NCBI RefSeq assembly: GCF_026278245.1
Contig: NZ_CP111079.1
Coordinates: 1,180,501 to 1,244,500, forward strand
Direction of reading: 5' to 3'
Source: Pontibacter kalidii
GTDB lineage: Bacteria > Bacteroidota > Bacteroidia > Cytophagales > Hymenobacteraceae
Length of the DNA stretch: 64,000 nucleotides
A model generated the notes under the pieces. The model saw only the letters and a list, made by a program, of their open reading frames with translations, searched no databases and was not told the DNA's origin. Positions 60,615 through 64,000 of the stretch are shown here, one piece after another. The stretch's first letter is position 1. Each line of letters starts with the position of its first letter. Position numbers and translations under genes: made by a program.

Positions 60615-61637
60615 TTAAGCATACCGCAGCCGGTGCACCAGCAACACAGCCAGCGCAAACAGCACCACCGCCACCACCTGGTGCAGTACCCCCAGGCTCA
60701 CCGGCACGGCCAGCAGCAGCGTGGCAATGCCCAGCGCCACCTGCACCAGGCAGGTAAGCAGCAGCGTGCGGGTAAGCGTACGGGCAACCCGGGGCAGTTC
60801 AACGGATCGGGAGCGCTGCCACAGCAGCCCCACTGCCAGCAGCACCAGCATGGCCACCCAGCGGTGCGTAAACTGCATCGCCGCGCCATTCTCCATCGCC
60901 TCCAGCCAGCTCAGGCCCTGCAGGTGTGTTGGCAAGAACTTGCCCTCCATCAGCGGGTAGGTGTTATAGGAGAAGCCAGCCTTTAGACCGGCCACAAAGG
61001 CCCCAAGTATGATCTGCACCAGTATTACCGCCAGCACAAGTAGTGAGAGCCTTTTATATCCTGCACTTGGGTGTTGCCTGTGCAGCCGCTTGCCAGCGGT
61101 CAGGTCGGCCACCGTCCAGAGAATGGCGCCGATCAGGGCCAGCGCTAGGCTCAGGTGCGCTGCCAGCCGGAAGTGGCTCACGTGCGGGTTGTCCACCAGG
61201 CCGCTCTTCACCATCAGCCAGCCCATCAGCCCCTGGGCCATGCCCAGTGCAAGTATGACCAGCAGCCGGCGGAACAGCCATTGGGTCAGCTGCCTGGTAA
61301 ACAGAAAGTACAGGAACGGAAGTATAAACACTACCCCCATCACACGGCCGAGCAGCCGGTGCAGGTACTCCCACCAGAAAATCTGCTTGAAACCCTCCAG
61401 CGCCATGCCCTTGTTCAGCTTCTGATACTCCGGAAACTGCTTGTACTGCTCGAAGGCCGTGGCCCAGGCCTCCTCGCTCAGCGGTGGCAAGGTGCCCGAG
61501 ATCAGGTTCCACTCCACGATCGAAAGCCCCGAGCCAGTAAGCCGCGTAATGCCGCCAATAACGACCATGGCCAGGATCAGCAACGCCCCACCCAGGAGCC
61601 AGTATACAATAGCCTTGTTATAGGATGATGTCTGCAT
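60615..61637 (-). CDS. ctaA: Heme A synthase (COX15/CtaA family)
   Basis: The ATG at 61637 gives about 340 aa with eight membrane helices. CtaA oxidises the C8 methyl of heme O to heme A for aa3-type cytochrome oxidase. Visible marks are VIGGITRLTGSGLSIVEWNLISGTLPPL, the EYLHRLLGRVMGV block with heme-binding His, FRLAAHLSLALALI, FTHRWVAMLVLLAV and VLHQVVAVVLFALA, each with a conserved His. The start at the downstream ATG removes an upstream extension without family match. No ctaB or cytochrome oxidase genes are in the window. Confidence 0.94.
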   Translation of the reverse strand: MQTSSYNKAIVYWLLGGALLILAMVVIGGITRLTGSGLSIVEWNLISGTLPPLSEEAWATAFEQYKQFPEYQKLNKGMALEGFKQIFWWEYLHRLLGRVMGVVFILPFLYFLFTRQLTQWLFRRLLVILALGMAQGLMGWLMVKSGLVDNPHVSHFRLAAHLSLALALIGAILWTVADLTAGKRLHRQHPSAGYKRLSLLVLAVILVQIILGAFVAGLKAGFSYNTYPLMEGKFLPTHLQGLSWLEAMENGAAMQFTHRWVAMLVLLAVGLLWQRSRSVELPRVARTLTRTLLLTCLVQVALGIATLLLAVPVSLGVLHQVVAVVLFALAVLLVHRLRYA

Positions 61638-61904
61638 AACCCGGCAAAGATCAGCGGAAAATAGTTTTTGAAGACTGACCTTCGTCATTGGAAGTATGAT
61701 TTACTGGCGGGGTGGCTACAGTAGGCGCAGGTTCTACCTGCCTGCTTCCTGCAGTGGCTGTAGCCTCACTGATCCGTAGCCGGCCATGCGATCTAGAATC
61801 CGGCGGGGCTGGGTGTACGAGCTTACGAAGCTACTCTTGCGAGTTTAAAAGATATGGGGACGGGTATATTAAACTTCCGCAGTTTTTGTTAGATTGGAAA
61901 TTCA

Positions 61905-62318
61905 ATGGTTTACTTAGCCGCGCGCATGATCATACCCAATAAATTAATTAAGCTGGACTACAACCCGACCACGGACGTGCTGTTCATTGAGTGGCCCAAC
62001 ATGCACGATTACTCCTTGCCCGAGATGAAGTTCCTCATGGAAGAGATCATAGCCTCTGTGAAGCACTACGACATTAAACGGATACTGGCAGACTCGCGGC
62101 GATCGCACATCACCCTGGATCATGCGACATACGGCCAGCTGATCAGCAACATGGCGCTGATGCTGCAGACCACCCGCCTGCAGAAGTTCGCCCGCCTGAC
62201 TACAACAGAGCTAAACCGCGAGACGATCGCCAGCCAGGCCGCCGCCCTCGTTAAAGACTCCATACAGTACCAGAGCTTTGATGATGCCGCCGTAGCCATG
62301 GCTTGGCTCACATCCTGA
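61905..62318 (+). CDS. SpoIIAA/STAS-like protein B
   Basis: A 137-aa paralog of the protein at 56194 (a start at the next ATG, 61926, would give 130 aa). It shows IKLDYNPTTDVLFIEWPNMHDYSLPEMKFL, then IKRILADSRRSHITLD and helices ending RETIASQAAALVKD. The strand order and the DSR turn fit the SpoIIAA-like group. It lies upstream of the creatininase-family gene (37 bp) and may be cotranscribed with it. Confidence 0.7.
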   Translation: MVYLAARMIIPNKLIKLDYNPTTDVLFIEWPNMHDYSLPEMKFLMEEIIASVKHYDIKRILADSRRSHITLDHATYGQLISNMALMLQTTRLQKFARLTTTELNRETIASQAAALVKDSIQYQSFDDAAVAMAWLTS

Positions 62319-62355
62319 ATTCTATACTTTATTCACTTATTAAAAGCAATAGCGA

Positions 62356-63120
62356 ATGAGACCCTACATACTTGCCGAGACAAACTGGAAAGCCCTGAAA
62401 GAGCAGGAGGTGCAACTGGCGGTGCTGCCCTGGGGCGCAACCGAGGCACATAATTACCACCTGCCCTACGCCACTGATGTAATAGAGGCCGATGCCATTG
62501 CCGCCGCCTCTGCCAAAATTGCCTGGGAAAATGGCACGAAGGTGATGGTGCTGCCCACCATACCGTTTGGCGTAAACACCGGGCAGGCCGACATTAAGCT
62601 GGACATTAACCTGAACCCCAGCACGCAGCTGGCCATTCTGGATGACATTGTGGCCGTGTTGAGCCGGCAGGGCATCAAGAAGCTGCTGGTGCTGAACAGC
62701 CACGGCGGCAATGATTTTAAGCCGATGCTACGTGAGTTGGGCCTGCGCTACCCGGACATGTTTTTGGTGAGCTGTTTCTGGATACAGGCAGCCGACAGAA
62801 AGCAATTCTTCGAAGTACCCGGCGACCACGCCGATGAGATGGAGACCAGCCTGCTGCTGCACCTGCGCCCTGACCTGGTGCTGCCCCTGGAAGAAGCAGG
62901 AGAGGGCAAAGAGCGCAAATCGAAGGTAAAGGGGATACGAGAGGGATGGGCTTGGGCCGAGCGGCAATGGTCCATGGTGACGGAGGATACCGGCGTCGGC
63001 AATCCAAAGGCTGCCACCGCAGAAAAGGGAAAAGCTTTCCTGGAGGCCGCCGCCCGCAACATTGCCGGACTGCTAACCGAGCTTGCCCAGGTGGATGTGA
63101 ACGAGCGCTACGGCGAGTAG
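62356..63120 (+). CDS. Creatininase-family amidohydrolase
   Basis: A 254-aa metalloenzyme of the creatininase/formamide hydrolase family. It has LPWGATEAHNYHLPYATDVIEAD with Glu, His and Asp metal ligands, FGVNTGQ, VLNSHGGNDFKP with the next His, and the last acidic ligand in GDHADEMETSLL. Substrates in this family include creatinine and N-formyl intermediates of flavin/riboflavin-type biosynthesis, so the reaction cannot be read from the motif alone. A strong terminator follows. Confidence 0.9.
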   Translation: MRPYILAETNWKALKEQEVQLAVLPWGATEAHNYHLPYATDVIEADAIAAASAKIAWENGTKVMVLPTIPFGVNTGQADIKLDINLNPSTQLAILDDIVAVLSRQGIKKLLVLNSHGGNDFKPMLRELGLRYPDMFLVSCFWIQAADRKQFFEVPGDHADEMETSLLLHLRPDLVLPLEEAGEGKERKSKVKGIREGWAWAERQWSMVTEDTGVGNPKAATAEKGKAFLEAAARNIAGLLTELAQVDVNERYGE

Positions 63121-63136
63121 CGCTCGTTACAAAACG

Positions 63137-63173
63137 AAAAAAAAGCCTTACACCGCGTGTAAGGCTTTTTTTT
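63137..63173. terminator. Bidirectional terminator between creatininase and cold-shock genes
   Basis: Perfect 16-bp arms aaaaaaaagccttaca / tgtaaggctttttttt with a 5-nt loop, 16 bp past the creatininase stop and about 25 bp before the cold-shock stop on the other strand. Confidence 0.95.
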
Positions 63174-63199
63174 GCTTCAATGACTTTGTATCGTTAAAA

Positions 63200-63391
63200 C
63201 TAAGCGCGTTTAACGTTAACCGCGTTCAGTCCTTTTCTTCCCTCTTTCAACTCGAATGTTACGTCGTCATTTTCTCTGATTTCGTCGATCAATCCAGTAA
63301 CGTGCACGAAGTACTCTTGATCTGTGTTCTCGTCTTTAATGAAGCCGAATCCCTTCTCTCCATTAAAGAATTTTACTTTTCCTCTATTCAT
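63200..63391 (-). CDS. csp: Cold-shock domain protein (CspA family)
   Basis: A 63-aa single cold-shock domain that binds single-stranded RNA/DNA. RNP1 is KGFGFIK (13-19) and RNP2 reads YFVHVTG (27-33, usually VFVHFS). The C-terminal strand VTFELKEGRKGLNAVNVKRA is complete. A leader of over 100 nt upstream (63392-63500) is AT-rich, as is usual for csp genes, but no clear cold-shock structure can be shown from sequence alone. Confidence 0.95.
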   Translation of the reverse strand: MNRGKVKFFNGEKGFGFIKDENTDQEYFVHVTGLIDEIRENDDVTFELKEGRKGLNAVNVKRA

Positions 63392-63630
63392 GATTTTTTT
63401 GTGATTGTAAAACTAAGACGTTTACAACCGTAAAAGTGTTCAAAAAAATTTACAAAAAGCTAATTAATTTTTATTATTTATCTTAAAACCGCATTAAAGG
63501 CGCTTTTTTTATCAAAAACATCGCATCTATTGTCGGATAGTGCGTAGCGGAAGACGCAGTATTCCTGTAGCTTCACAAAATTCGATAGCATCGAAGGGTC
63601 CGAAACCGTATCTTCGTATACTTATTGCAG

Positions 63631-64000
63631 ATGTTTATGAAGACAAAATTTCTTGCTCCTTTGCTGGGCCTGTTATTGCTCGCCGCTTGCAGCCCGGATG
63701 AAGAGCCGGAGGCTAAACCAGCCCCGGCGCCACAGAACCTGTGCTACCTGCAGGAGCAGACCATCCTTTCCGGGACAACCAATACCACTATCCGGTATAC
63801 TTATAACGACCTGAATCAGGTAATCCGCACCGAGCATTACGAGCAGGAGGAACTGACGGAGGTACGCACCTACACCTATACCTCAGACGGCAAACTGGCC
63901 CAGGAGCGCCTGCTTACACCCGATGAGCAGGAGGAGATCTCGTTTACGGATTACAGTTATAACCCGAAGGGGCGCCTCTCTAAGTATGAGGTAAAGCAGC
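63631..64000 (+). CDS. Lipoprotein, N-terminal part (runs off window)
   Basis: Starts at ATG 63631 (or 63637, MKTKFLAP). It has a lipoprotein signal ending LLLLAAC, then a Pro/Ala/Glu-rich linker and a series of YD-repeat-like strands (TIRYTYNDLNQVIRTEHYE, TYTYTSDGKLAQERLL, DYSYNPKGRLSKYEVKQ). The frame stays open to the right edge, so the gene continues outside the window. Proteins of this type are common in Bacteroidota; function unknown. Confidence 0.85.
   Translation, partial: MFMKTKFLAPLLGLLLLAACSPDEEPEAKPAPAPQNLCYLQEQTILSGTTNTTIRYTYNDLNQVIRTEHYEQEELTEVRTYTYTSDGKLAQERLLTPDEQEEISFTDYSYNPKGRLSKYEVKQ

Overview
The window looks like a chromosomal segment of a Bacteroidota bacterium. The closest match in style is the Hymenobacteraceae (Pontibacter-like), judged from protein families and not from any search. 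Supporting signs are a UpxY-type NusG paralog in a polysaccharide locus, DUF4199 and DUF5670 membrane proteins, many small lipoproteins, a YbiT-type ABC-F protein, and several promoters with the Bacteroidota -7 element TAnnTTTG. I found no rRNA, tRNA, prophage, IS transposase or CRISPR array.

Region 1 (1-18760) is an exopolysaccharide/capsule locus of the Wzx/Wzy type. The C-terminal part of a polyprenyl-phosphate sugar transferase lies at the left edge on the + strand. Facing it is a long leftward gene run: Wza-like export lipoprotein, Wzc-like tyrosine autokinase, UpxY-like antiterminator, UDP-sugar epimerase, Wzx-like flippase, GT4, Wzy-like polymerase, two P-loop proteins of unknown role, GT2, three more GT4, a WecG/TagA-family transferase and WecB. 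The two transcription units converge on a perfect 28-bp hairpin (615-674). The genes suggest priming of a lipid-linked sugar, extension by about six transferases (ManNAc is one likely building block), flipping, polymerisation and export.

Region 2 (19200-33250) is housekeeping and envelope: a VOC pseudogene beside a 62-bp perfect palindrome, 3-hydroxybutyryl-CoA dehydrogenase, two tandem DUF5670 mini-proteins, a Pro/Gln-rich barrel protein, YbiT-type ABC-F, two tandem DUF4199 proteins, an L,D-transpeptidase, an M48 protease, a lipid kinase, a phosphoesterase, a LON-domain protein and MtgA. Region 3 (34354-48537) holds a GreA/B-like factor, a GH13 trehalose-synthase-like enzyme, an App1 phosphatase, M48 and M16 peptidases, topoisomerase IB, an AlkA-like glycosylase, threonine aldolase and an MJ0936-type phosphodiesterase. 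Region 4 (49489-64000) holds small lipoproteins, a DUF559 nuclease, a complete type IIG restriction-modification protein, a helix-turn-helix gene broken by an amber codon, two pairs of paralogous small genes (SpoIIAA/STAS-like plus an 84-88-aa protein), MscL, DinB, CtaA, a creatininase-family enzyme, a cold-shock protein and a partial lipoprotein at the right edge.

Two features overlie this gene map. First, the hexamer AGTATA/TATACT (usually inside AAGTATAA/TTATACTT) is strongly over-represented on both strands, in genes and between them. Second, the longer intergenic gaps from 33 kb onward are filled with mosaics of palindromic repeats: GC-rich hairpins, 20-28-bp perfect palindromes, short TTGCAA-centred hairpins with compensated stems, and a 170-250-bp element present in five copies. 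Some copies carry a nested 19-bp insert. These are the least explained parts of the window.
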